A stretch of 64,000 nucleotides of DNA from Tachypleus tridentatus (Eukaryota; Arthropoda; Merostomata; Xiphosura; Limulidae): the NCBI RefSeq assembly GCF_004210375.1, contig NC_134837.1, forward strand, positions 19,415,586-19,479,585. The letters are read 5' to 3'. Both the position numbers and the translations under genes were made by a program. Under the pieces are notes generated by a model. The model ran no database searches, was not told the DNA's origin, and was given only the letters and a program-made list of their open reading frames with translations. Shown here piece after piece: positions 11,275-23,740 of the stretch (position 1 is its first letter; each line of letters begins with the position of its first letter).

Positions 11275-12956
11275 TGTTATTGTAGGGTTAAACGATTCCT
11301 GTTAAATCAGTAAGATTATCCATGTTTAGTTTAATTATAAAAATAAAGTTCGTCTTTGTATTATTTATCGATACTTTCTCATAATAAAAGTTTGAAATCT
11401 CAAATTATGAATTCATAAAACTGACAGAACTACAGAATCCTGAGTTTAATACCACCTGCATCGAGCAACAAACAAACTGACCATTCATTAATTTGTTTCA
11501 TCCAGACTCGAGAATGTCAAGCAAGTATAACAAAGAAATTAAACTGGACATAACAAGATTATACAAAACGTCATAACATGTCCTGCTCTAATTATAGACC
11601 AGGTTTTTTTCAATTTCCTTATAAAAATTACTTCACATGGAAAACAAACAACGAATGAAAAATTGCCCAGTGCAAATAATGGAGAAAAAAACAGTTCGTA
11701 ACTTTAATACACTCTCTAGCTCTTCTCTCTTTAGTTGTAAAAGGCAAGAGTAATCATGTGGCATATAAAAGTGGAATAACAGGTTTTCTGCGTAATAACA
11801 TGCTCGGAATATCAAAAAACACATCAAAATATAGAAGCGAAAGAATGACAGCTCATATTTTTCAAACCCCCAAACTAATGTAAAAACTCCCTATTGAAAT
11901 AATAGTACTAACAATACAATATCACATAAAAGTGAAGGTTTTTAACATTAAATTATACAGGAAAAGTCTCCAGTTCTTAACAATAAACAGAATTTTGACA
12001 AAATTTAAATTTAAATAGAGATCTGTGGCACTGATAGATCTCATATAGTTTGGTCGAGTTAGTACCAGAGGATCACGTGCTGCGTACTGGTTAAATAATT
12101 AGAATCTGAAATTCGTTAGTAAGAGTGCGTTATATGCACTGACCCACTGGGCAATTGTCCGATTGGTCAATCCACCCTTGTAATCTAGTTTGGTGATTAG
12201 ACCCAAGTAAGTAATCGCATAGTTTTATTGTAGTGAGGAACGTTTTCAAATGGATTTTCATCTTTTCATCTTCATCACTGAAACCAAAATATCCAGTCAT
12301 TTCTTCAAAGAAACTCATGTGACTGAAATGTGACACACATTCAGCTACGTCACAGTAATGTAGTACATCATAATTTCCTAACTCACAGAGTTCTAAATTC
12401 ATGAGTATGGTTGGTCCACATGTGCAATAACGACAGCACACTCTGAACAAGGAAGTTTTTACAGTCTGTTTGCTGCTCAATGACTTGTGCTTTCTTTCAC
12501 TGTTAGTTTTTGTAGCTGTAAAAGTGAAAGGCTGCAAATATCTCAGTAACAAATTTTGCATTTCATGAGCCCCATGTCAAACATAGTTTAAATGTTGGGT
12601 TGCCTCATTGCAAACCCACATTATCATACTGTGTTTAAAACTAAACTCAAGAAAGACTGTCGATCGGTGGCTTTATGTGCCTTTTTAAAACATTTCTGCC
12701 GTCCAAATTCTGTTGATCCAAATGTCAATACTTACGAGGACGTGACTCGAACATGAGACATTTAGACGTTTAATATAGTCTTATGAAGAATCTCCAGAAT
12801 TCTTCTTTCTTTGTTGGTAACAAAAGAAATTACATTTATTTTACCAGCAACCCTTAGAAACTCTCTATAACGCATTTCATTTCACCCAAAAGAAATACAA
12901 CAGCGAACGCTGGATCCTCAACCAAAATAACATTCCGAACTAAAAGATGTGACGAA
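11275..12956. other. No supported gene; one 143-codon ORF of unknown meaning
   Basis: The minus-strand ORF 12561-12130 (143 codons, MQNLLLRYLQPF, a Cys cluster CCRYCTCG, and a FGFSDEDEKM stretch) is one of the longest non-repeat ORFs in the window. No domain is recognised, and one ORF of this length is about what chance allows in 64 kb. Confidence 0.3.
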
Positions 12957-13186
12957 CAGAAATCACCAATATTGATAGTAGTGTCATACGACTTTTGTTG
13001 TGGTACAGAAGAAATCACCAATATTAATAGTAGTGTCATACGACTTTTGTTGTGGTACAGAAGAAATCACCAATATTAATAGTAGTGTCATACGACTTTT
13101 GTTGTGGTACAGAAGAAATCACCAATATTGATAGTAGTGTCATACGACTTTTGTTGTGGTACAGAAGAAATCACCAATATTGATAA
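12957..13186. repeat. Minisatellite, 52-bp unit, 4.4 copies
   Basis: aatcaccaatatt starts at 12961, 13013, 13065, 13117 and 13169, spacing exactly 52 bp. Copies 2-3 have attaat and copies 1, 4 and 5 attgat at one site; otherwise they are almost identical, so the expansion is recent. The unit includes cgacttttgttgtggtacag. Confidence 0.97.
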
Positions 13187-13753
13187 GTAACTTAAAGACC
13201 AGGATAAATGGTAACATTCAACATAATATTTTAAATATACCGTTAATGTATACAGCCTTGATATTTCATTATTGAAATGTGTTGTTTTCCTCACTTGCAC
13301 GTGATATTTTGCACTTGTGATCAACAATCATGTGTTTGTCAGACCAAATGTTGTATCCCTTTGATATTTTTCATAGGTTTCTATGGTTTTGCAGCCTCTT
13401 TATATGTATGAGAGTGTACATTATAAAAGGAAAGCATTTTTTAATGAATACTTTTGTATTGCATTGGACGATGGATGAAATAACATTTCGTTTTCCAACT
13501 AATATACCATGAACATATGTTTCTGTTGTGGCTCTCTCCACATATGTGACGTCGAAAAGCAGAAATAGAGTATCTGCCTTTTCCTTTGTTGTTTTTTAGA
13601 TAACTGTACTGTTTCAACACAGTTAGAAAAATGTTCGTCCAGGATTATAATTTGACTTTTTACATATCATCCTGTACTGGTCATAACGGACATCAAATAC
13701 CTGTTCAATTACAGAAGATGTCAAACAGTCAACATACGCTTCTCCACTTTACG

Positions 13754-14038
13754 GTTGTTTGGTTTTGGTTTGGTTTCGATTTTGCGCAGCGATACAAGAG
13801 GGCTATCTGCGCTAGCCGTCCCTAATTTAGCAGTGTAAAACTAGAGGGAAGGTAGCTAGTCATCACCACCCACCGCCAACTCTTGGTCTACTCTATTACC
13901 AACGAATAGTGGGATTGACCGTCACATTATAGCACTTCCACAGCTGAAAGGGCGAGCATGTTTGGTATCACGGGGATTCGAACTCGCGACCCTGAGATTA
14001 CCAGTCGAGTGCCTTTACCACCTGGCCATGCCGGACCT
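13754..14038 (-). repeat. SINE family A copy
   Basis: Tail ggtttggtttcgattttgcg, body with accaacgaatagtgggattg, inverted B box ggggattcgaactcgcgac, and ccaccuggcc-like head end (cctggccatgccggacct). Full length. Confidence 0.91.
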
Positions 14039-14655
14039 CGTGGTAGTGACAGAAGATTTGTGATTATTAATTAACCCCATCGCTACGGGTTTACTTACAG
14101 GTAGAAATCAGAAGGTATGTCATCACGTTTGTAGACTTTGTTTCAAAATTCTATTTAACTGCTATTTTATGAATGTATGGCAATACTTCTGTCATCAAAC
14201 TGTACAATACAATTCACATTTTAGTGTTATACATTACCTAATGTTTTACTTTAAAGGTAAATATTAAACAAAATTCCTAAATATCGATTTTTGTGTGTCA
14301 CGTGATATATTCAATGCAACTTTGGTTCAGATGAGATGGTTTGACGTCCAAATACAAAGGCCTTAGTTTCTTTTGATAGAGAAACTCAAGATATTGATGT
14401 TTTCAAGCTAGAATATAAAATAAGAACATCCTATTTTTTCTACTTATTTAGATATTATTATATTTAGTGAATCAAACAGTGCCTTCGTCTACCTCTTTCA
14501 ATTTTAGAAATACTTGTTTATGTACACCCACTTTGCTCTTTCGCGTGTTTATGAAAGCAAAGAACTTCCCCCACATGGTTTTCCCAACCTTTGTAAATTG
14601 CTTAGGTGCGAAAAACCGTCTTATTGTTTGGACGCTCGAGTAGAAGGGGGTAAGA

Positions 14656-14734
14656 CTAAATGTTTGGTGCGATCGGGAATCGAACCCGCGGATTACGAGT
14701 CGAACGCCTTAACACGCTTGGCCATGTCGGGCCC
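14656..14734 (-). repeat. SINE family A head only
   Basis: tttggtgcgatcgggaatcg through cttggccatgtcgggccc: the tRNA-like head without body or tail, which could be mistaken for a tRNA gene. Confidence 0.85.
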
Positions 14735-14804
14735 AAATATCAAGAAACATAAGTTGCAACAAATAATTTGTTTTCATCAATGAAATAAAATTATTTACAG
14801 ATAC

Positions 14805-15009
14805 AAGTAGATAAGACACCCTAATCTCACACCTAGCTAATCTACAGGCAGATAAAACGACCTAATCTCACACTTAGCTAATCTACAGGCACATAAGACG
14901 CCCTAATCTCACACCGAGCTAATCTACAGGCAGATAAGACGCCCTAATCTCACACCTAGCTAATCTACAGGCAGATAAGACGACCTAATCTCAAACCTAG
15001 CTAATCTAC
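14805..15009. repeat. Minisatellite, 41-bp unit, 5 copies
   Basis: cctaatctca starts at 14820, 14861, 14902, 14943 and 14984 (one copy with tcaaac), spacing exactly 41 bp. Unit contains acctagctaatctacaggca and gataagacg. No ORF. Confidence 0.97.
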
Positions 15010-15130
15010 CATAAACAACAACAATAAAAAGTCCTCTTATCCGAAAAAAACAAAAAGAAAGCTAAAATAAGTGTACTTTTAGAACTTAATTTCTTACGGT
15101 GGTTGGGAAATTTCGTTGTAATTGTTTTCG

Positions 15131-15270
15131 TTTCGTTCGAGTTTGCGCATAGTTACACGAAAGATACCAGCACTACCCATACGTGATCCCGCTGAAAGGG
15201 TGAGCATGGTCGGTGACGGGAATTCGAACCTGCGATTATCAGATTGCGATTCAAACGGCCTAACCTACTT
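15131..15270 (-). repeat. SINE family A copy with large internal deletion
   Basis: gagtttgcgcatagttacac, then directly gctgaaagggtgagcatgg and the inverted head gggaattcgaacctgcgatt; most of the body is missing. Confidence 0.8.
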
Positions 15271-15534
15271 TGATTAAACAAAACAGAAGTGCATGTTAGT
15301 CTTCATTCACTCAGACTGACAAGAAAGCTCACTGGATGCATCCAAATTTGTCTTCCTCATATGATAAGGTAATTAATCTTTAAAATAAAGCTCTTAAATA
15401 GTGAAGTAGAAAACTTTTAAAAACTTGTATCTAATTTATACACCTATAAGTTCGTTTTTAAAAATTCAACAAAAGTGTCTCGTACATTCGTTTATTTTTC
15501 TCTTGCCTTCTTAATGAATGTTTCTCTTGCTTAA

Positions 15535-15741
15535 ATGCACCAAACATGCTCGCCCTTTCAGCCGTCGAAGCGTTATAATATGACGATCAATCCCACTATT
15601 CGTTGGTATAGAGTAGCCCAAGAGTTGGCGGTGGGTGGTGGTGAATAGCTCTCTTCCCTCTAGTCTTACACTGCTAAATTAGGGACGGCTAGCGCAGATA
15701 GCCGTCGAGTAGCTTTGTGCGAAATTCCTAAACAAACAAAC
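15535..15741 (+). repeat. SINE family A copy without the head
   Basis: Begins gcaccaaacatgctcgccct just after the B box and continues through the body to gaaattcctaaacaaacaaa. Confidence 0.9.
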
Positions 15742-17207
15742 ATTCTGGAGAAACTCTCAAAACGTGCATTTTAGAATGCGTTTAACTTTACTGCAACATA
15801 ATAACATCTCTTAAATTGCACAGTAGACAGTGTAAAAACCATAGTGTATATAATATAAATAATTCAGCTTGTTTAACATGAAAAAAACCAAACGAGAACT
15901 GCACTTCTAAGATTTCAGGCTATTGTTTGTTAGTTGTACACAACTGTGTCATTTAAATTTAATACGAGTTATAATCTAATTCTAAAGTGCAAAGTGTTAA
16001 ATTTACTATTGTAAGGAGGAACAGTTATGGTAAGTTTGCTTACCTAACTGTTTACGAATCATTTGTTGCATAGTCCAGTTGTTGGGAATTGAGGTCACGT
16101 TACTCGAACCTTCTGAATTTTTTCTTTGCTTTAAGAGCGTATTATTGCATCATAGCGTCTCCAATATATAGATGGTGTTAGTACGTTTAGCCATAAATAG
16201 TGTATAATGGCGACTTTTAAAATAGTAATAATCTGAAATTTTATTACAATGTCAGAGTATAGAAGAATAATTCGTCTTGTCAATTGGATTTTAAAATAAA
16301 CGAAGCCGCCTGTGTGGAGTTTTGATGTCAAAAAGTTATTTAAATCTCTGGTTACACCTCTGCTAATTAACTGTGTAATGAACATTTGTATTTACGTTTG
16401 ACTCATTTTAATATATTATTTTAAAGCAAGTGGATTGTGTACTTTTCGTTTATTGTTGAAATTTATCGCCAATAAATCACAGACACATACTGTAAAAAAT
16501 CTAGCCTTATAAAGTCTGACAGTGTTATAGTGTATTGTATACTATAACAAAACATTACATAAAAATAATATAATGAAAACTGAATTAAGTGTTATTTTCA
16601 AATATACATCTTTCTTTGAAAGGAAATGCATAGAATTATTTATGGCACATAAACTACACTCAGAAATCAAATAGGACCCTGACTGAATTGTGTAACTTTA
16701 AACAATACTACATTTTCCGTGAAAATGTTATACGTTGAACAATTTCAAACTATGCAATATGTTTTAAACGCAAGCGTGTGATATCTTATTTATTTTTAAC
16801 GTTGTTGGATTCGACAGTGTTTTTCATAACACATCACTTAATGCTGTTTAATGTACACTTGTTTGTACTCTTTTTCTTTGTCTTCTCCGGGTACTACGCC
16901 CTTTGGGATAACGAAAAATCTTGATCAGTATAATAGGGCCTTTAAACTTACGAACGAAGAGCGAGTAGTTTACACTGGTTAACTATAAAGAGAGCTGAGT
17001 AAATAAACGAAGAGAAATAAACAAATCTATAGTCGATAGTATGTTTTGATATTTGATTCGTTTAACAACGTTTCGACGCTAATGAGTTGATCATTATGAG
17101 ACCGTTACTTTTGAAACTGACATTTTTTATGATAGATTGCATTTTGTTCAATGAAAAATGTATAAAACCAATAAAACAAAAACAAAAAATACGCGAATTT
17201 CTATGAT
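15742..17207. other. No supported gene
   Basis: AT-rich. At 17070-17085 aacaacgtttcgacgctaat resembles the inverted form of the gtcgaaacgttg block at 3060-3075, suggesting a shared dispersed repeat tail. Confidence 0.4.
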
Positions 17208-17330
17208 TGAATTAAACGCAAAGCTACACGAGCTGCTGAAAGGGCGAGCATGTTTGGTTAAATGGGGATTAGAATCCGTGACCTTCTGATTACGCGTCGA
17301 GTGCCTTAACCACCTGGCCATGCCGGGCCT
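17208..17330 (-). repeat. SINE family A copy with internal deletion
   Basis: cgcaaagctacacgagctgc joins the tail directly to gctgaaagggcgagcatg and the inverted head ending ggccatgccgggcct. Confidence 0.86.
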
Positions 17331-17485
17331 ATTTTTTGATAACTAGTAATACTTTATTGCTGCAATAACATAATACAAACTTCTCAGAACAATCCACATT
17401 TGTGAATGATGAGAGAACTTCGAGACAAACGATATCAGAAGATATTGTTTATTCAGTTTTATCATTTAATTACAGTAGCTGATGC

Positions 17486-17636
17486 GGAAACAAATATTTT
17501 GGAGCCAAAAATAGCTGTATTGATTGGTTTGGTTTATTTTGAATTTCGCGCAAAGCTACACGTGGGCTATCTGCGAAATTCAAAATAAACCAAACCAATC
17601 AATACAGCTATTTTTGGCTCCAAAATATTTGTTTCC
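17486..17636. repeat. Perfect inverted repeat, 64-bp arms, 23-bp loop
   Basis: Arm 17486-17549 (ggaaacaaatattttggagc and on) is exactly repeated in inverted form at 17573-17636. The loop is gcaaagctacacgtgggcta plus tct, a SINE family A tail fragment. The arms could form a long hairpin in RNA or a cruciform in DNA. The ORF 17406-17588 merely crosses it. Confidence 0.97.
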
Positions 17637-17685
17637 CCGTTGAGAAAATACACTCTGCAGCCGCACTTCATAAAATAGACGTATT

Positions 17686-19013
17686 GTAGTGAATGAACAG
17701 TTGTTTAATAGCTGGTGAAGGGAACAAGTTTGTAGTGAATGAACAGTTGTTTAATAGCTGGTGAAGGGAACAAGCTTATAGTGAATGAAGAGTGGTTTAA
17801 TAGCTGGTGAAGGGAACAAGCTTATAGTGAATGAAGAGTGGTTTAATAGCTGGTGAAGGGAACAAGCTTGTAGTGAATGAAGAGTGGTTTAATAGCTGGT
17901 GAAGGGAACAAGCTTGTAGTGAATGAACAGTTGTTTAATAGCTGGTGAAGGGAACAAATTTGTAGTGAATGAAGAGTGGTTTAATAGCTGGTGAAGGGAA
18001 CAAACTTGTAGTGAATGAAGAGTGGTTTAATAGCTGGTGAAGGAAACAAGCTTGAAGTGAATGAAGAGTGGTTTAATAGCTGGTGAAGGAAACAAGCTTG
18101 AAGTGAATGAAGAGTGGTTTAATAGCTGGTGAAGGGAACAAGCTTGTAGTGAATGAAGAGTGGTTTAATAGCTGGTGAAGGAAACAAACTTGTAGTGAAT
18201 GAAGAGTGGTTTAATAGCTGGTGAAGGAAACAAACCTTAGAAAGTGAATGAAGAGTGGTTTAATAGCTGGTGAAGGAAACAAACTTGTAGTGAATGAAGA
18301 GTGGTTTAATAGCTGGTGAAGGGAACAAGCTTGTAGTGAATAAAGAGTGGTTTAATAGCTGGTGAAGGGAACAAGCTTGTAGTGTATGAAGAGTGGTTTA
18401 ATTGTTGGTGAAGGGAACAAGCTTGTAGTGAATGAAGAGTGGTTTAATTGTTGGTGAAGGGAACAAGCTTGTAGTGTATGAAGAGTGGTTTAATTGTTGG
18501 TGAAGGGAACAAGCTTATAGTGAATGAAGAGTGGTTTAATAGCTGGTGAAGGGAACAAGCTTGAAGAGTGGTTTAATAGCTGGTGAAGGGAACAAGCTTG
18601 TAGTGAATGAAGAGTGGTTTAATAGCTGGTGAAGGGAACAAGCTTGAAGTGAATGAAGAGTGGTTTAATAGCTGGTGAAGGGAACAAGCTTGTAGTGAAT
18701 GAAGAGTGGTTTAATAGCTGGTGAAGGGAACAAGCTTGAAGTGAATGAAGAGTGGTTTAATAGTTGGTGAAGGGAACAAGCTTGTAGTGAATGAAGAGTG
18801 GTTTAATAGCTGGTGAAGGGAACAAGCTTGAAGTGAATGAAGAGTGGTTTAATTGTTGGTGAAGGGAACAAGCTTGTAGTGAATGAAGAGTGTTTAATAG
18901 CTGGTGAAGGAAACAAGCTTATAGTGAATGAACAGTTGTTTAATAGCTGGTGAAGGGAACAAGCTTGTCATGAATGAAGAGTGGTTTAATAGCTGTTGAA
19001 GAGAACAAGCTTT
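17686..19013. repeat. Minisatellite, 46-bp unit, about 29 copies
   Basis: Unit tagtgaatgaagagtggttt plus aatagctggtgaagggaaca plus agcttg. Most copies carry an AAGCTT site. Variants: aacagttg in place of aagagtgg at both ends and near the middle, ttgttgg for tagctgg, gaaacaa for gggaaca, and one shortened copy near 18560. Variant blocks recur in neighbouring copies, as expected from unequal exchange or slippage. No coding sense. Confidence 0.97.
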
Positions 19014-19782
19014 ATCTTTTGAATTAGATAGTTCTTTGCTCAGGAACAGTATTATTTGATGGTTACTACCGCTAGTTTGTGACAAAATTAATTAAATATT
19101 TTGCTTGTTGAAAACACGTGAAGAAGTAATCTTCGTCATTTCTCTCAAGAATGATGAAAAATCACTCATCATCTGTTGCACTTTGTTTCTCTTACCTTCC
19201 AATTTCTCTGAAAGTTTCTATTCGTCATTTGTTTTACAGTTTAGTTCCTAACATTCGAGCTAATCTAAATCACTGTAAATAAACCATGGGTGAAAATCAG
19301 CTGTGATAGCGTGCTTCTCTATGCCTGAAATCAAAGTGACATGCAAGTCTGAGGTGTTTTCGTTATTATGGGCTCCGTAAGAACCACCACGTTGTGCATC
19401 GATTTCCAACGCGTAGCACATGGAATTACAAATAGTTCGTCCAGTTCTTGTTGTGTAAGCTCAGTTGTTTCGGATCTGTTTGTTCCAAAGCGCCTGGGCC
19501 GATCTGGACACTTTCCTGAACGTAGTATCAGTCAAAGCATTTTCTACATCACTGTTTATTACTAAATTGAATATATGTGTCGTAAATTAAAGATGGTTCT
19601 AGGAGAAAGCAAACCTCACTGGATTCTCTCTCACTACTGATAGTATCAGATATATCAAGCTTATTTTATTAACTTATTCTTCATCACTTGACCCGAAGGT
19701 GTTCTGTCCTGTTCTGTTCTCTTCTGGTTTGGAATCACCTGCACTCCTACTTATAGGTTCAGCCCATGATTTAGCGGAAAAC
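19014..19782. other. No supported gene
   Basis: Only short ORFs (for example 19368-19565) without motifs. A ctgttctgttctcttctgg stretch lies near 19707. Confidence 0.45.
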
Positions 19783-19871
19783 GTGTGTTTTCTAATAACA
19801 TAACCACTTTGAACTATCTGATGTGTCTACCGAGTGGAATCGAACCCCTGATTTCAGCGTTGTAAATCCGG
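19783..19871 (-). repeat. SINE family C copy, truncated
   Basis: gtgttttctaataacataac, then gtgtctaccgagtggaatcg, aacccctgatttcagcgttg and taaatccg, where it stops before the inverted A box. Confidence 0.82.
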
Positions 19872-20593
19872 GGGGACTCAAGGAGAATATCGTGCAAAGA
19901 CAAGTAGCAAAATATAAAAATAGATGTGTTAATGACATGTGGAATGGCTTAGTGGTATTGTTTTTGTATGGTATTACCATACTGACTTGGTATAATGGTA
20001 ATTTGATTTTTTTATAAAGCACTCCTCTGGTTGTTTCCAGCCTTTCAAAGTGCCTGTCGCTGACCACTCTTTACATTTGTTGAAATACAGGTGAAAGAGA
20101 TAAGACTTTTAATTGAAAGATCTCACATTATTCGCGTATTGCAATTCAATAGGAGGGGTATCCCACAGCTTAGGAGCATAGACAGAAAGAACAAAAAAAA
20201 ACATGGTCACCAAAACGGAAGAGTAAAATAGAGTGAAAGAAAGAGAAACAGTACCGGTACTAATATATACTAATATATACTACCTTCGATCCACAAATGT
20301 TTCGTGGTAGTTTTTGTGCCCTTGCTTTAACTGTCTTTATTTTACCATTTTCTCGCACAGCGTTTAAGCTATGGTTTTTTGTGGGCATTATGTGTTAGAT
20401 CGAGTTATAATGATATATATGTCTGGGATTTTCTTAACTGATTATCCGACATGAAATATAAACCACCTGGTTGATATGAATACCTTATCAATTAAAATGT
20501 GTTAACCAAGAAAAGTTCTTGTTGGAATTCTCCAGCTAAAGAATTTAATAAAAATTTGAACAATATTTCTAAACTAAAATTTTATATTACAAT

Positions 20594-20706
20594 AAGCCAC
20601 AGTGGCATAGTAATATGTCTGAGGACTTACAACGCAGGAAACCGGGTTTCGATACAGGAGGTGGAAGAGCTTTGGGTAGCTTTGTGCTTAATTACAAACA
20701 AACAAA
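20594..20706 (+). repeat. SINE family B copy
   Basis: agccacagtggcatagtaat, cttacaacgcaggaaaccgg, B box gtttcgata, tail gcttaattacaaacaaacaa. Confidence 0.88.
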
Positions 20707-20879
20707 TCAATTAATTAACCTACTATATTAATATTAAACTGAACATATAAACATTAAACGTAACAATATTATAAACAAACACACAAAAAGAACGTTTTAT
20801 ACAAATCGCGTGAGATTACGTTGAGGATTCTCTGCAGATTGAATCAGTTGAGTATTTCAAGTAGCTTGTTTATAGTTAA

Positions 20880-20988
20880 AAACAAAGCTACATAGTGGGC
20901 TGTTTGTACTCTGCCTTCCATAGGTATTGAAACCCGGTTTTTAGAGTTAGTTGTAAGTTCGCAGACGTACCGCCGTGTCACTGAGCGG
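20880..20988 (-). repeat. SINE family B copy
   Basis: aaacaaagctacatagtggg, inverted B box aggtattgaaacccgg, ttgtaagttcgcagacgtac, cgccgtgtcactgagcgg. Inverted relative to the copy 170 bp to the left. Confidence 0.87.
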
Positions 20989-22771
20989 TATGTCAGATAG
21001 CACAGACCAGCCTAAATTTGAACAATGTGTATATAGTATTATGTATAATATTTATATATATCTATATATAAAGCTGTACAAAGTATAATTACACACAATA
21101 TACAAATGATAATTTATATTTTATATCTAAAACGTAGCGAGTTGCGTGTTGAATAGACGAAAATTGGAACGGCGCTACTAGCAGCCGATACGAATTTCAA
21201 ACAAATCGTTGATCGACTAGTCGCTCCTGGAAACAAAGCGACTGTTTGTACCGCTCTGCTTGTGTGATTACGCACAGGTCGTCTGCATGCTTTACACGCA
21301 ATAGTATTTTCAACACATAAATGGTTCGGATTCGATGAGTCGGCCTGAAACTCGCAATCAGTTCTTTTACGTGTCTAGTTTGTTTTTATAAAGTAATACT
21401 ATAATACTTTAATTCTACGTAAAGTAGATGAAAAGCTCTTGTAAGGTTATTCATACTAGCTTTACATTAGAACTGGAAAATAATATTGCTTATAAACACT
21501 TGAAAATACTTATGTACTATTTTCACGGTTTTGCACGTGACTATGGAGCAGCTTTTGTTGTTATTATTATAGAGTTAAACATTAAACAATAATGAAAAAT
21601 ATGACGATTATTTTCTCTGTGTGCTTAAACAAATAAAGATGGAGAGTAACTTCGAGAAGGTTCTGTTAAGAAAAGTTTCGTAATTTTGATTATCAGAATT
21701 TCTGCTATTTTTCATCTTTAGGGCTAAATTCTCCACTTATAATTTAAAAGGTGTTTTTTTTCAAATATGAAGATTCTTCGACGTGTGCTTTTGTGTGAAA
21801 TTAATTTCTGTTTCTGTTTTGCTGACGTAAGAATGATTACTTGAATGGTACACTTAAGTTCGTAAAAAATTCTCCTTTGTTTTGCTTTTAGGTAGGATAT
21901 AATAATATAATAATATTTTTTATTTTTATTCCTGATGCTTTTATATTTACAAAAATACATTAATATGTGGATAAAAAAGGCGTCTCTTTTACTTAAAAAA
22001 GTATAAGATAAAAACACACCATAGTCTTACATTCATCACCTTGTACATTACACAATACGTTTCTGTATACCCGCTGGTGATGTCATAAATATAACCTTGA
22101 CTGTTTCTATGTGATTTATGTTGATCAGATGACTTTGCTGCTTTGTTTGTGGACAGATAGTTGAACTGTTTCTAACGTGTTTGCTTACAGTGAGTGTTCT
22201 TCTATACGTGTTTGCTTGCTTGCTTTCTCCTGGTCAGGGTTTTTGTCTCATAGACCAAGGATGATGTGGTACACCTGACCTCTTTCTCCTGTCAGTGCTA
22301 TTCATTTATCTACTGCAGGATGATGGTGATAAACCCGCATGCAGGACGGAGAGAATAGCACCTGCGCCAACCCTTTTCAGGCGAATGTCCATGTGTTTAT
22401 TAGTTCTTGACTTGATAATAAATGTCAGACCCTATTTTTAAGTGTTAAAAAAAACAACGTTAAACTAGAATGGGTTTTTTAAGTCTAGTAGTCGGTGGCC
22501 TTATAACATTCTTATTTTTAAAATATATATTAACGGGAGAGAGTTACTTAGGTCTATTTCCATCATGTAATAACGACCAAGGTCGTATAAGTCTTTTTTT
22601 TTTTTTTTGGCGATTTTTCTCAGAGTAATTTACAGAATTATGCAAAAGTTTATTGGCTATGGTTTGAATATTTGTGCATGAGTTTTGATAAGGTGCTGCG
22701 AGGGACCTTGTATGCTGTAGTGATAATTGAGTTTTGTTTGTGTGTTTTGGTGCTATATTTGTTTGTACTTC
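20989..22771. other. No supported gene
   Basis: Contains a TATA-rich run (21045-21070), a 97-codon Lys-rich minus ORF (21724-22017) typical of AT-rich noise, and a locally GC-richer stretch at 22190-22400 that may be an unclassified repeat. Confidence 0.4.
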
Positions 22772-22880
22772 CAGGCGGTAAGTCTGCGGATTTACAACGC
22801 TAAAATCAGCGATTCGATTCCACTCGGTGGACACAGCAGATAGCCTAATGTGGTTTGCAATAAGAAAACACACATACATA
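22772..22880 (+). repeat. SINE family C copy
   Basis: ccaggcggtaagtctgcgga, tttacaacgctaaaatcagc, B box gattcgattccactcgg, then agcagatagcctaatgtggt and aagaaaacacacatacatac. Confidence 0.88.
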
Positions 22881-23053
22881 CACATTTCTGGTTTATCAGC
22901 TGCTATAAAAAATATATGGCAAGAAGTCATAAGAATGTATTCATAACGGACAAATTTAACTTTTATAAAGAAAACAGTTTAATTTATTTTACGAGAAAAG
23001 AATTAAATTGTTACTAACTGAAACAAAAAGTGAATACAGTAAAGAATGTAATA

Positions 23054-23328
23054 GTTTGGTTTGGTTTGAATTTCACGCCAAGCTACACGAGGGCTATCTG
23101 CGCTAGCTGTCTTCAATTAAGCAGTGTAAGACTATAAAAAAGACAGCTAGTCATCACCACCCAACGCCAACTCTTGGGCTACTATTTTACCAACGAATAG
23201 TGGGATTGACCGTCACATTATAACGTCCCCACAGCTAGGAGGGCGAACATGTTTGGTGCGACCGGGATTCGAACCCACGATCCTCGGATTACGAGTCGAG
23301 TGCCTTATCCACTCGGGCACGCAGTGCC
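23054..23328 (-). repeat. SINE family A copy, full length
   Basis: gtttggtttggtttgaattt tail, body, inverted B box gggattcgaacccacgatcc, and a divergent head end (cactcgggcacgcagtgcc). Confidence 0.91.
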
Positions 23329-23740
23329 ATTTGTCTTTTTGAATTGGTCAGTTTAAAGTTGTAATACAAAATGGCTCTTCAGTTTACAAAGGAAACCAAA
23401 GGCAGGTTATACGTAACAAGTATGCGTTTTGAACGTGTTATTATTGTTGGAGCGACATCTTTGAGAAGGAAGGAAAGAATGTTAAAATATAACTTTTATA
23501 CTGAAGTACTTTTTTATTTGTTGTAAAATGTGGTGCAAAACTGGAGGTCTTAAATACTCTGTTAAATAGTATTGTCGTAGTATTGCTGCTCTGAAACATC
23601 AATATATATTGTGATGGTATGGTGGCCTCAGGGGGAAAAAAAACTTCCAAGTTTTCAATTCTTCGGTTGTTCCTCTAATATATGCGTTGTATCACGTTGT
23701 TTGTGTTTGTAAACATGAATTTTATAGTTCCAATGAAATG

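Noticed and set aside
12130..12561. 143-codon minus-strand ORF with Cys cluster
   Set aside because: No domain, no splice partner; one such ORF is about what chance gives in 64 kb on six frames. Mentioned only as a regional note.
14656..14734. tRNA gene (A and B box-like motifs)
   Set aside because: It matches the SINE A head with no proper acceptor stem; the same holds for the other SINE heads in the window.
17406..17588. 60-codon ORF
   Set aside because: Runs into the inverted repeat and a SINE tail; no protein sense.
17686..19013. CRISPR-like array
   Set aside because: Units are contiguous with no unique spacers and the DNA is eukaryotic; it is a minisatellite.
22530..22570. Similarity of ggagagagttacttagg with 6463-6500
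   Set aside because: About 34 bp with several mismatches; too short to call a repeat without a search.
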